This document shows, piece after piece, positions 1-6,412 of a stretch of DNA of 8,201 nt. Below the pieces are notes generated by a model. It saw nothing but the letters and a program-made list of their open reading frames with translations, did no database searches and was not told where the DNA came from. Position 1 is the first letter of the stretch. Each line of letters starts with the position of its first letter. A program made the position numbers and the translations under genes. This DNA is from Acidobacteriota bacterium (lineage in GTDB: Bacteria > Acidobacteriota > Thermoanaerobaculia > Thermoanaerobaculales > Thermoanaerobaculaceae), in NCBI GenBank assembly GCA_027458945.1, contig DAIDOU010000141.1:1-8201 (forward strand). The letters are read 5' to 3'.

Positions 1-315
1 CAGCAGAGCGCGGACGAGGGCCTGGCCGATCCCCTGGGAACGCAGCTCCGGGACGACGAACAGGGCCGCCAGCCACGGGTGGAGGTGCGGCCGGCTCGGG
101 CTGTCGCTGTGGATGAGGTTGACGGTCCCGGCCGGGCGCCCGTCGACCAGGGCCAGGAGGGAGAGCGGGATCCGCTCGGGGTCGCGCGCGTCCCGCAGGA
201 GGGCCACGAACGTCTCGACGCTGCTCCCCGGCTTGCCGGCCCAGAACTCGTCGTAGATCCAGGTGGCGACGAGCGGGATGTGCTCCGGATGGTTGAACAG
301 GTGGTCGATGTGCAC
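1..315 (-). CDS. GNAT-family N-acetyltransferase (3' part missing at window edge)
   Basis: The minus strand encodes 105 residues with no stop before the left edge, so the C-terminal part is outside the window. The protein begins MHIDHLFNHPEHIPLV and contains the acetyl-CoA pyrophosphate-binding signature of GNAT acetyltransferases: LFVVPELRSQGIGQALV, with the Q/R-x-x-G-x-G/A core at about residues 92-97. The preceding strand (SLLALVDGRPAGTVNL) matches the usual beta2-beta3 region. The family transfers an acetyl group from acetyl-CoA to an amine; the acceptor cannot be read from this fragment. The start is a GTG at 315-313. No ATG, GTG or TTG lies in frame between it and the upstream stop region near 368, and a purine-rich GAGGAGG lies about 13 nt upstream, rather far for a Shine-Dalgarno. 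It sits 52 nt behind the MBL-fold gene in the same direction, so the two are probably co-transcribed. Confidence 0.85.
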   Translation of the reverse strand, partial: MHIDHLFNHPEHIPLVATWIYDEFWAGKPGSSVETFVALLRDARDPERIPLSLLALVDGRPAGTVNLIHSDSPSRPHLHPWLAALFVVPELRSQGIGQALVRALL

Positions 316-367
316 GGTCGTCGCCGCTCCTCCTCGTCGATGTCGCCGCTGGCGAGCGCGCCCCCGT

Positions 368-1180
368 TCACGCTCCGCGCAGGAACGAGCGGACGAGCCC
401 ACGGCGCGAGAAGTGCCCGAGGGTGATGAGCTCGATCTGCATCGGCGGGCCGCACACGGAACGTGCGATCGCCCCGACCGAACGTCCCTGCCGGCGCAAC
501 GTCACGACGCGCTCGCCCAGCTCCTCGTAGTGCGCGATCTTCCCCGCCAGCGCCGCGGCCGCGTCGTCGGGCACCCGGGCGGATCCCGGGAACAGCCGGG
601 CGATCGGCAGCTCCGCCACGCGGCGCAGCGACGCCACGATCGCCCCCACGTCGGCGTCGGCGCTCAGGGCGCGGTCGCGGCCGCCGACGTACAGGTCGCC
701 GCTGAACAGCCAGCCGCGCTCCGGCTCGAAGAAGCAGAGGTGGTCGCTGGAGTGACCGGGCGTGGGCACCGCCGCGAAGCGGAACGGCGGCGGCGCGACC
801 ACCTCGCCGGGCGCTAGCGCCCGCGCGGGGACCGGCTCGGGCCAACCCCACATCACCCGGCGGTACGGGTGCAGCCGCTGCAGCCGCGGGTCGGCGAGGA
901 CCGTCACGGTCTCAGGGTGGGCTGCGATCTCGACCGCGGGGTGGGCGCGGCGCACGGCGCCGGTGCCGCCGATGTGGTCCTCGTGCCGATGCGTGTGCAG
1001 CACCAGACTCACCTTCCGGCCTCCGAGCGCCCGCACGAGTTCGGCCGCCGCATGGGCGCAGCCGCTGTCGATCAGCGTGCCGCCCACGAGGTAGCACGTC
1101 GTCCAGTAGCGGCCCTTCCCCAGGATGTTGCGCGCGACGTCGAAGCGCACCACCTCGCCGAACTCGGTGACGCGGACCAT
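368..1180 (-). CDS. Metallo-beta-lactamase-fold hydrolase, 270 aa
   Basis: A 270-residue MBL-fold protein. Visible metal-binding motifs are THRHEDH (H64, H66, D68, H69), PGHSSDH (H143) and SGD (D162), in the usual order, preceded by the LIDSGC loop (residues 37-41) that normally carries the first Asp of the fold. The position of the last ligand, normally a His in a PGHG-type turn, reads LFPGSARVPDD (about 197-206), so that His appears to be replaced. The C-terminus (residues 220-270) has a helical tail with RRQGRSVGAIA, resembling the tail of LACTB2-like hydrolases. The substrate is unknown; thioesters, nucleic acids and lactones are all used in this family. The ATG at 1180 was chosen because GGGAGGG lies 5 nt upstream, and because a longer in-frame start at 1312 would run across the divergent cysD start. 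It probably heads a two-gene transcript with the GNAT gene. Confidence 0.9.
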   Translation of the reverse strand: MVRVTEFGEVVRFDVARNILGKGRYWTTCYLVGGTLIDSGCAHAAAELVRALGGRKVSLVLHTHRHEDHIGGTGAVRRAHPAVEIAAHPETVTVLADPRLQRLHPYRRVMWGWPEPVPARALAPGEVVAPPPFRFAAVPTPGHSSDHLCFFEPERGWLFSGDLYVGGRDRALSADADVGAIVASLRRVAELPIARLFPGSARVPDDAAAALAGKIAHYEELGERVVTLRRQGRSVGAIARSVCGPPMQIELITLGHFSRRGLVRSFLRGA

Positions 1181-1277
1181 CCCCGCCCTCCCGAAGGCGA
1201 CAGGATACGCGGCCACGCCCTGGGGCGCACCTCCGCCGCCGGCGAGATCTGGTATCATCCGCGGCCGGGGGTCGATC
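1181..1277. other. Divergent spacer between MBL gene and cysD
   Basis: A 97-bp spacer serves two divergent transcripts. Towards cysD it holds the TGGTATCAT candidate. Towards the MBL gene a weak TATCCT (minus strand, 1202-1207) sits about 20 nt before the ATG, followed by the GGGAGGG ribosome site at 1186-1192. No convincing operator palindrome is seen. Confidence 0.4.
1250..1258 (+). promoter_or_regulatory. Candidate extended -10 promoter of cysD operon
   Basis: The divergent spacer contains TGGTATCAT, an extended -10 (TGn followed by TATCAT, five of six matches to TATAAT). No convincing -35 box is seen 16-18 nt upstream, which is tolerable for an extended -10. Transcription would start near 1264-1266, giving a very short leader before the TTG at 1278. 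Sequence pattern only. Confidence 0.35.
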
Positions 1278-2078
1278 TTGGACGTTCTCTCACGCATGGA
1301 GAGCGAGAGCATCTACGTGATCCGCGAGGCGTACGCCCGCTACGCGAAGGTGGCGGTGCTGTGGTCGATGGGGAAGGACTCGACGGCGCTGCTGTGGATG
1401 GTCCGCAAGGCGTTCTTCGGGAGCGTTCCGTTCCCGGTCGTGCACATCGACACGTCCTACAAGTTCCCGGAGATCTATGCGTTTCGCGACCGCCTCACGC
1501 GGGAGTGGGGGCTCGACCTGCGGATCGCCCGCAACGAGGAGGCCCTCGCGGCGGGGATGGGCCCCACGAAGGGCGACAAGTTCGCCTGCTGTAACGCCTT
1601 GAAGACCGTGGCGCTGAAGCGGGCGATCGCGGGGATGGGGTTCGAGGCGCTGTTGCTCGGCATCCGCCGCGACGAGCACGGCGTGCGCGCCAAGGAGCGG
1701 TACTTCTCCCCGCGGGCGCAGGACTTCAGCTGGAACGTCGGCGCCCAGCCGCCCGAGCTGTGGGACCTGTACGCCACCGCCGAGGAGGCGGCGCACGATC
1801 GCATCCACCCGTTGCTGCACATGACCGAGCTCGACATCTGGCGCTACGTGCGGCGCGAGGGGATCCCCGTCAACCCGCTCTACCTCGCGAGGGACGGCCG
1901 GCGGTTCCGCAGCATCGGCTGCGCGCCGTGCTGCGCCCCGGTCCCGTCGAGCGCGGCGACCGTGGACGAGATCGTCGCGGAGCTCGAGAACTCGCGCGAG
2001 TCGGAACGCGCCGGGCGCGCGCAGGACAAGGAGAGCGCGTTCACGATGCAGAAGCTGCGCTCGCTGGGGTACATGTGA
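1278..2078 (+). CDS. cysD: Sulfate adenylyltransferase subunit 2 (CysD), short cysteine-containing form
   Basis: This is the catalytic PP-loop subunit of the bacterial ATP sulfurylase, which with CysN makes adenylyl sulfate (APS) and pyrophosphate from ATP and sulfate in the cytoplasm. Diagnostic motifs, numbered from the ATG at 1296, are the PP-loop SMGKDS (24-29), VVHIDTSYKFPEIYAFRD (48-65), and RRDEHGVRAKERYFSPR (124-140). HPLLHMTELDIWRYV (171-185) and the C-terminal SERAGRAQDKES are also present. The protein is about 266 residues against roughly 300 for E. coli CysD; an insertion near the C-terminal third is missing. It has a Cys pair (C98-C99) and a GCAPCC motif (C209, C212, C213). The TTG at 1278 is preferred over the ATG at 1296 because LDVLSRMESESI aligns with the LTHLRQLEAESI start of E. 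coli CysD, and a GGGGG lies 6 nt upstream. The ATG at 1296 remains possible. It overlaps cysN by 4 nt. Confidence 0.93.
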   Translation: MDVLSRMESESIYVIREAYARYAKVAVLWSMGKDSTALLWMVRKAFFGSVPFPVVHIDTSYKFPEIYAFRDRLTREWGLDLRIARNEEALAAGMGPTKGDKFACCNALKTVALKRAIAGMGFEALLLGIRRDEHGVRAKERYFSPRAQDFSWNVGAQPPELWDLYATAEEAAHDRIHPLLHMTELDIWRYVRREGIPVNPLYLARDGRRFRSIGCAPCCAPVPSSAATVDEIVAELENSRESERAGRAQDKESAFTMQKLRSLGYM

Positions 2079-3295
2079 GCCCGCTGGCGACGAGCGCGGA
2101 CGAGAAGCCGCTGCTCCGCATCGCGATGGTCGGCCACGTGGACCACGGCAAGTCTACCCTGATCGGCCGCATCCGCCACGAGATGTCGGCGCTGCCGGGG
2201 ACCGCCGCGGTGGACGCCTCGGTCGCCGGCAACTGGGCGTTCGTGACCGACCAGCTCCAGGAGGAGCGCGAGCGCGAGATGACGATCGACACGGCGCAGA
2301 CGTTCCTCGACACCCCCGTCTGCCGCCTCGTCTTCATCGACGTGCCCGGTCACCAGGAGTTGATCCAGAACATGCTCTCGGGCGCCACCCGCGCCGACGC
2401 CGCCGTGCTCGTCCTCGCCGGCGACGAGGGGGTGCAGGTGCAGACGCGGCGGCACGCGCTCCTGCTCGCGATGCTCGGGATCCGCAACGTCATCGTCGCG
2501 GTGAACAAGATGGACACGCTGGGCCGGCGCGAGGACGCGTTCCGGGCGCTCGAGCGCACCGCCGTCGAGGAGCTGCGCACGCTCGGCCTGCAGGCCGCGG
2601 CGGTCATCCCGGTGGCGGCCAGGGACGGCGACAACGTGGTGCAGCGCTCGCCGGCGATGCCGTGGTACGAAGGGCCGTCCGTAATCGAGGCGATCGGCGA
2701 TCTGGAGCCGGCGGTGCTGCCCGACGATGCGCTCCGCTTCCCGGTTCAGGGGGTGATGCGCAACGGCGGCCCGGTCACGATCTTCGGGCGCGTCCTCTCG
2801 GGCTCGGTGGCGGAGGGCGACGTGCTGTCGGCGTGGCCGGCCGGCGCCGAGGTGACGGTGCGGACGCTGCGCCGCTTCCCCGAGGACCACGCCCCGGCCC
2901 AGACCGGGGAGTCGGTGGGCCTGGTGCTCGACGGCCCGCAGCCGGCGCGCGGCGATGTCCTCGCCGCGCCCGACGATCCTCCGCTGGTCACCTCAACCCC
3001 GACCGGGCGCGTGTTCTGGCTGGCGGAGCAGCCGCTGGCGCCCGGCGAAGTCCTCGCGCTGCGCTGCGCGACGCAGGTCGTGGCCGTCCGGGTGACCGAG
3101 ATCGCCGATCGCCTCGACACCGCGACGCTCGATCCGCTCCCCGGTCACGAGCCGTTGGCGGCGATGCAGCTCGGCACCGTCCGCCTCACGGCCGAACACC
3201 CGGTCGTGGTCGAGTCGTTCGAGCGCATGGCCGGGCTGGGGCGGTTCGTGCTCGAGCGCCGGGGCGCGGCCGTCGGGTTCGGCATCGTCGGATGA
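2075..3295 (+). CDS. cysN: Sulfate adenylyltransferase subunit 1 (CysN), GTPase
   Basis: This is the regulatory GTPase of ATP sulfurylase; GTP hydrolysis drives APS formation by CysD. The G-domain motifs are all visible: G1 GHVDHGKST (20-28), G2 Thr in EMTIDTAQ (T70), G3 DVPGH (89-93), G4 NKMD (144-147) and a G5-like PVAARDGDNV (179-188). Beta-barrel domains like those of EF-Tu follow (about 220-310 and 310-406). At 406 residues it is shorter than E. coli CysN (about 475) and has no fused APS kinase (CysC) domain. The GTG start at 2075 overlaps the cysD stop as GTGA, so translation is probably coupled. An upstream extension of this frame back to 1760 lies wholly inside cysD and is not credible. 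The residue pair before TID is EM where many CysN proteins have GI; the functional Thr is kept. Confidence 0.94.
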   Translation: MSPLATSADEKPLLRIAMVGHVDHGKSTLIGRIRHEMSALPGTAAVDASVAGNWAFVTDQLQEEREREMTIDTAQTFLDTPVCRLVFIDVPGHQELIQNMLSGATRADAAVLVLAGDEGVQVQTRRHALLLAMLGIRNVIVAVNKMDTLGRREDAFRALERTAVEELRTLGLQAAAVIPVAARDGDNVVQRSPAMPWYEGPSVIEAIGDLEPAVLPDDALRFPVQGVMRNGGPVTIFGRVLSGSVAEGDVLSAWPAGAEVTVRTLRRFPEDHAPAQTGESVGLVLDGPQPARGDVLAAPDDPPLVTSTPTGRVFWLAEQPLAPGEVLALRCATQVVAVRVTEIADRLDTATLDPLPGHEPLAAMQLGTVRLTAEHPVVVESFERMAGLGRFVLERRGAAVGFGIVG

Positions 3296-3329
3296 GCGCC
3301 CGGGCGCGCGCCGGCCAAGGGGGGACCGC

Positions 3330-5417
3330 ATGACGCTTCACCTCGCATACATCGACCCCGGCTCGCTCTACACGGTGAGCACCGGGCTCGCGGCGATCGT
3401 CGGCTTCGCCCTCTCCGCCCTCGCCGTCGTTGCCGTCTTTTTCCGGCGCCTGGGGGCGTTCGTGAAGCGCCACTGGGTGCCGGTGACGCTCGGCGCCGTG
3501 GTCGCGGTCGGGGCCGCGGTCGCGGCCGTGCTGGTGGCCGGTCGCGGCCACGGGAACGGGAGTGCCATGGCAAACGAACCAGGCAAGCGCCTCATCATCA
3601 TCGGCCTCGACGGCCTCTCGCCGAAGATCCTCGAGCCGATGATGGCCAAGGGCGAGCTACCGAACTTCAAGCGCCTCGCTGAGCTCGGCGGCTACTCGCA
3701 CCTCGGGACGACGACGCCGGCGGAGTCGCCGGTGGCGTGGACCGCGTTCGCGACCGGGCGCAACCCGGGCAAGACCGGGGTGTACGACTTCATCCGCCGC
3801 GCCCCCGGCAGTTACCTCCCCGACCTCTCCTTGACCCGTCTGGAGGGGAACAAATCGCTGCCGGTGCGCAAGACCAAGGCGTTCTGGCAGTACGGCCGCG
3901 AGGCGGGCGTGCCGATGACGATCCTCGACTGCCCGGTCACGTTCCCGCCCGACGAGATCGACGGCAAGATGCTGTCCGGCATGGGCGTGCCCGACCTGCT
4001 CGGGACCCAGGGCACGTTCTCGTTCTACACCACGGCCCCGGAGACGGTGACGCACGACACCGGCGGCGAGGTCCACGCCGTACCGGACGCGAACCCCCTG
4101 CAGCTCGAGCTGCTCGGGCCGCAGAAGCAGGGGCTCACAGGCAAGGTCGAGCGCCTGTCGGCGCCGTTCGAGCTGCGCATCAGCCCCGACCGGACCACGG
4201 CCACGGTCGTGCTGCAAGGGCAGGAGTCCACCCTGCGCGTCGACGAATGGAGCCCGTGGCTGGGAGTCTCGTTCAAGGTCGGGCCGTTCACCCGCATGTA
4301 CGGGATCCTGCGCTTCAACCTGGTGGAGCTGCAGCCGTTCGTCAAGCTCTACGCCGCCCCGATTTCGATCGACCCGCGCCGGCCGTGGTTCCAGATCTCC
4401 TACCCGGAGGGGTACAGCAAGGAGCTGGCGCACGACCTCGGGCTGTTCGCGACGCGTGGGATGCCGTTCGATACGTGGGCCCTCAACGAGGGACGCATCT
4501 CCGAGGACGCCTTCATCGAGCAGGCGACCGACCTCTACCAGGAGCGCCTGCGGCTGATGGAGTACGGGCTCGCCCGCTGCGAGCGCGGCGTGTTCTACTG
4601 CTACTTCGAGTACCCCGACATCATCCAGCACATGTACTGGCGCTTCATCGACCCCGGCCATCCCCTGTATGACCCGAACGCGCCGGCCCGCCTGAAGGGG
4701 ATGATCGACGACTGTTACCGCAAGATGGACGCGGTCGTCGGCGTCGCACTCGCGGCGATGCGCACCGGCGACACCCTGATCGTGCTCTCCGACCACGGCT
4801 TCACCACGTTCCGCCGCGCCGCTCACATCGACTCCTGGCTGCGCGAGAACGGCTACCTCGTGCTCAAGGACCCGACCGCCACGGCGGGTGGCCCGCTGTT
4901 CGAGGGCGTCGACTGGTCGGCGACCCGCGCCTACGCGCTCGGCTACGGCGGCATCTACATCAACACCGTCGGGCGGGAGCCGCAGGGGATCGTCCCGGAG
5001 GGACCCGAGAAGGAGGCGCTCAAGAACGAGATCGCCGCCCAGCTGAGGAAGTGGGTGGACCCCAAGACCGGCCTGCCGGTCGCCCGCACGGTGTACCTCA
5101 ACCAGGATATCTTCCATGGGGCGGAGGCCCACCTGGCGCCCGACGTCTACATCGGCTTTGCCGACGGCTACGGCGCGTCGTGGCAGACCGCCCTCGGCGC
5201 CTCGCCGGCGGGGCCTCTCGTCGAGGACAACCTGAAGAAGTGGAGCGGCAACCACCTCGTCGACCCGCCGCTGGTGCCCGGGATCCTCTTCACCAGCCGC
5301 CCGATCAAGCTGGCCAACCCGACGCTCTACGACCTGGCGCCGACCGTGCTCGAGTTCCTCGGCTTCGACGACGCGCGTCTGGCGCATGAGGACCTCGACG
5401 GCAAGCCGCTGTTCTAG
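3330..5417 (+). CDS. Membrane-anchored alkaline-phosphatase-superfamily hydrolase (type I phosphodiesterase/nucleotide pyrophosphatase-like) with N-terminal YIDPG membrane module
   Basis: The protein has 695 residues. Residues 7-11 are YIDPG-like, followed by two hydrophobic helices (about 14-38 and 52-71) separated by a basic loop, RRLGAFVKRH. By the positive-inside rule both ends and the catalytic domain would be periplasmic. The catalytic domain starts near residue 85 (KRLIIIGLDG, D94). The predicted nucleophile is S133 in PAESPVAW, aligned to the Thr/Ser of type I phosphodiesterases, followed by ATGRNPGKTGVYDF. The other metal ligands are D430 and H434 (YPDIIQH), D488-H489 (SDHG) and H642 (GNHLVD), so the two-metal site looks complete. 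Such enzymes hydrolyse phosphate mono- or diesters, nucleotides or related esters; the substrate here is unknown. An AAGGGGGG ribosome site precedes the ATG by 5 nt, and the gene lies 34 nt after cysN. An internal ATG at 3567 (M80) with its own GGGAG could yield a soluble form. Confidence 0.87.
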   Translation: MTLHLAYIDPGSLYTVSTGLAAIVGFALSALAVVAVFFRRLGAFVKRHWVPVTLGAVVAVGAAVAAVLVAGRGHGNGSAMANEPGKRLIIIGLDGLSPKILEPMMAKGELPNFKRLAELGGYSHLGTTTPAESPVAWTAFATGRNPGKTGVYDFIRRAPGSYLPDLSLTRLEGNKSLPVRKTKAFWQYGREAGVPMTILDCPVTFPPDEIDGKMLSGMGVPDLLGTQGTFSFYTTAPETVTHDTGGEVHAVPDANPLQLELLGPQKQGLTGKVERLSAPFELRISPDRTTATVVLQGQESTLRVDEWSPWLGVSFKVGPFTRMYGILRFNLVELQPFVKLYAAPISIDPRRPWFQISYPEGYSKELAHDLGLFATRGMPFDTWALNEGRISEDAFIEQATDLYQERLRLMEYGLARCERGVFYCYFEYPDIIQHMYWRFIDPGHPLYDPNAPARLKGMIDDCYRKMDAVVGVALAAMRTGDTLIVLSDHGFTTFRRAAHIDSWLRENGYLVLKDPTATAGGPLFEGVDWSATRAYALGYGGIYINTVGREPQGIVPEGPEKEALKNEIAAQLRKWVDPKTGLPVARTVYLNQDIFHGAEAHLAPDVYIGFADGYGASWQTALGASPAGPLVEDNLKKWSGNHLVDPPLVPGILFTSRPIKLANPTLYDLAPTVLEFLGFDDARLAHEDLDGKPLF
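3558..3569 (+). promoter_or_regulatory. Candidate internal ribosome site and start codon inside the hydrolase gene
   Basis: GGGAG at 3558-3562 lies 4 nt before an in-frame ATG at 3567. The ATG falls exactly between the membrane module (residues 1-79) and the catalytic domain, whose first strand starts about five residues later. It would give a 616-residue form without the helices. The spacing is slightly short, and the site could be a relic of a gene fusion rather than a working start. Confidence 0.3.
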
Positions 5418-5454
5418 CCGGCGGCGGCAGGCCGGGGCGCCGGCCCGCCGCCGG
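5418..5454 (+). terminator. Strong GC hairpin after the hydrolase gene (terminator-like, no U-run)
   Basis: Directly after the stop codon, CCGGCGGCGG (5418-5427) is perfectly complementary to CCGCCGCCGG (5445-5454). Inside the loop GCCGG (5431-5435) pairs with CCGGC (5440-5444) around a GGCG tetraloop. Together they give a 15-bp stem with a 3-nt bulge. No T-run follows, so it is not a classical intrinsic terminator; it may stabilise the 3' end of the transcript or act with Rho. Confidence 0.5.
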
Positions 5455-5462
5455 GGACCGGA

Positions 5463-5494
5463 CGGGTGCGACCAGCACCTCCCGGCCGCACCCG
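5463..5494 (+). repeat. Second inverted repeat in the spacer
   Basis: CGGGTGCG (5463-5470) is a perfect inverted match to CGCACCCG (5487-5494) with a 16-nt loop. It lies between the strong hairpin and the candidate promoter of the next gene. It could be part of the transcription boundary or a dyad operator site; nothing in the sequence decides between these. Confidence 0.35.
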
Positions 5495-5502
5495 ATCGCG
5501 GT

Positions 5503-5530
5503 TTGCGCTCGGTGCCGCTGCGGGTTTAAA
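5503..5530 (+). promoter_or_regulatory. Candidate promoter of the TPR-PAS unit
   Basis: TTGCGC (5503-5508) and TTTAAA (5525-5530) are separated by 16 nt, a sigma-70-like arrangement with weak matches. The TTTAAA stands out in a GC-rich spacer and lies about 40 nt before the TTG start of the TPR gene. Its position just after the hairpins supports a new transcription unit here. Confidence 0.4.
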
Positions 5531-5555
5531 GTGTCCTGGCGAACGACGTGTTTCC

Positions 5556-5561
5556 AGGAGG
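5556..5561 (+). promoter_or_regulatory. Ribosome binding site setting the TTG start of the TPR gene
   Basis: A perfect AGGAGG lies 8 nt before a TTG at 5570. The alternative in-frame GTG at 5531 would place the AGGAGG inside the coding region and has no comparable site upstream, so the TTG is taken as the start. Confidence 0.75.
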
Positions 5562-5569
5562 CCCGGGCC

Positions 5570-5983
5570 TTGACGCCAGACCAGGATCAGTACGTCGCCT
5601 CGGAAGCGAAGCCGGAGGAGACCCCCGACTTCGCTCACGCCAGCGTGCCGCTCGCCAGGCAGCTCATCGCCGCCGGAGAGCTGCGCAAGGCGCGCCTCAT
5701 GCTCGAGCAGCTCGTCGACCAGGCGCCCGACGCCGACGCTCTCGTCACCCTCGCAACGCTGGAGATCGACAACCCGCGCCGGCAGCCCGATGCGCTCGAG
5801 CACATCAAGCGCGCGCTCGCGCTCGCGCCGCAACACACCGAGGGGTGGCTGTTGCTCGCCAACTACTGGGGGCTGCGCGGCCAGACCGACAAGCAGAAGC
5901 GTTGCCTGGAGAAGATCCTGAGCTACGAAAAGGCCAATCGCGACGTGCGCGACGCCCTCGAGCTGCTGGTGACCAGGAGGTGA
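5570..5983 (+). CDS. Small TPR-repeat protein, 137 aa
   Basis: A 137-residue helical protein with no signal peptide or membrane segment, hence probably cytoplasmic. After an acidic, disordered-looking N-terminus (residues 1-24, rich in D, E, Q and P) it shows three TPR-like helix pairs. These are SVPLARQLIAAGELRKARLM to about residue 54, ALVTLATLEIDNPRRQPDAL to about 88, and GWLLLANYWGLRGQTDKQK to about 123. The last pair has the typical W-x-x-L-A-N/G-x-Y pattern. TPRs bind partner proteins or peptides; the partner is not identifiable. The start is a TTG chosen from the perfect AGGAGG 8 nt upstream. The PAS gene follows 57 nt downstream in the same direction, which suggests a bicistronic unit and a possible functional link. 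Confidence 0.85.
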   Translation: MTPDQDQYVASEAKPEETPDFAHASVPLARQLIAAGELRKARLMLEQLVDQAPDADALVTLATLEIDNPRRQPDALEHIKRALALAPQHTEGWLLLANYWGLRGQTDKQKRCLEKILSYEKANRDVRDALELLVTRR

Positions 5984-6040
5984 GGCTGCCGGGCGCTCCG
6001 GGCCGCGCCGGCCTGGCCGCGTCGATCCGAAGGGAGCGCC

Positions 6041-6412
6041 ATGCCTGAGGAGCTTTCCTGGGTGGAGGAACTCGGGGTTTCGGTCACCGTGACCGACGCC
6101 GCCGGCACGATCATCGGAATGAACGCCCGCTCGCGCGCCGGATTCGCTGCCGATGGCGGCGCGGCGCTGCTCGGCTCCAGCGTCTTCGCCTGCCACCCGG
6201 AGCCGGCGTTGACCCAGGTCCGCCGCCTCTACGAAACGCAGGCACCCAACCACTACACGATTCGCAAGGGGGGGCGAACCAAGATCATTCACCAGCTGCC
6301 GTGGCATCGCGATGGTGTTTTCGCCGGGTTCGTCGAGATCTCGGTCCCAATCCCGGACGAGCTTCCGCACTTCGATCGCGACGCCGCAAAGCAGTACGAG
6401 GGGAAAGGGTAA
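6041..6412 (+). CDS. Single-domain PAS protein, 123 aa
   Basis: The 123 residues form one PAS-like domain. VSVTVTDAAGTIIGMN (13-28) is the first beta hairpin. GAALLGSSVFACHPEPAL (40-57) is the helical ligand-pocket region, with the CHPEPA motif that resembles the CHPPKS motif of the PAS domain in DUF438-type proteins. HYTIRKGGRTKIIHQLPWHRDGVFAGFVEISV (71-102) forms the closing beta strands. No kinase, cyclase or DNA-binding output is attached, so any signal must pass by protein contact, possibly to the TPR protein encoded just upstream. The Cys51-His52 pair could be a cofactor or redox contact, but this is only inference. AAGGGAG lies just upstream of the ATG at good spacing. The last codons (YEGKG) and the TAA lie at or in a purine-rich repeat, so the C-terminal tail may be repeat-derived. 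Confidence 0.87.
   Translation: MPEELSWVEELGVSVTVTDAAGTIIGMNARSRAGFAADGGAALLGSSVFACHPEPALTQVRRLYETQAPNHYTIRKGGRTKIIHQLPWHRDGVFAGFVEISVPIPDELPHFDRDAAKQYEGKG

Noticed and set aside
1181..1312. Extension of the MBL protein to an ATG at 1312
   Set aside because: The added 44 residues look non-domain, cross the candidate cysD promoter and start, and lack a ribosome site, while 1180 has GGGAGGG at good spacing.
1760..2074. Upstream extension of the CysN frame
   Set aside because: It lies wholly inside cysD in another frame; the GTGA overlap at 2075 is the natural start.
1880..2890. 336-codon minus-strand open frame opposite cysD/cysN
   Set aside because: It is antisense to two well-supported genes and its composition (H, R and A rich) is typical of a shadow frame.
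3296..3307. GCGCCCGGGCGC palindrome between cysN and the hydrolase as a terminator or operator
   Set aside because: It is a short self-complementary GC string of a kind expected by chance here, with no loop and no T-run, directly before a good ribosome site.
3657..5387. Long open frame of 576 codons on the minus strand opposite the hydrolase
   Set aside because: It is the antisense of a clear enzyme gene in GC-rich DNA; its translation is rich in R, G, V and A with no recognisable motif.
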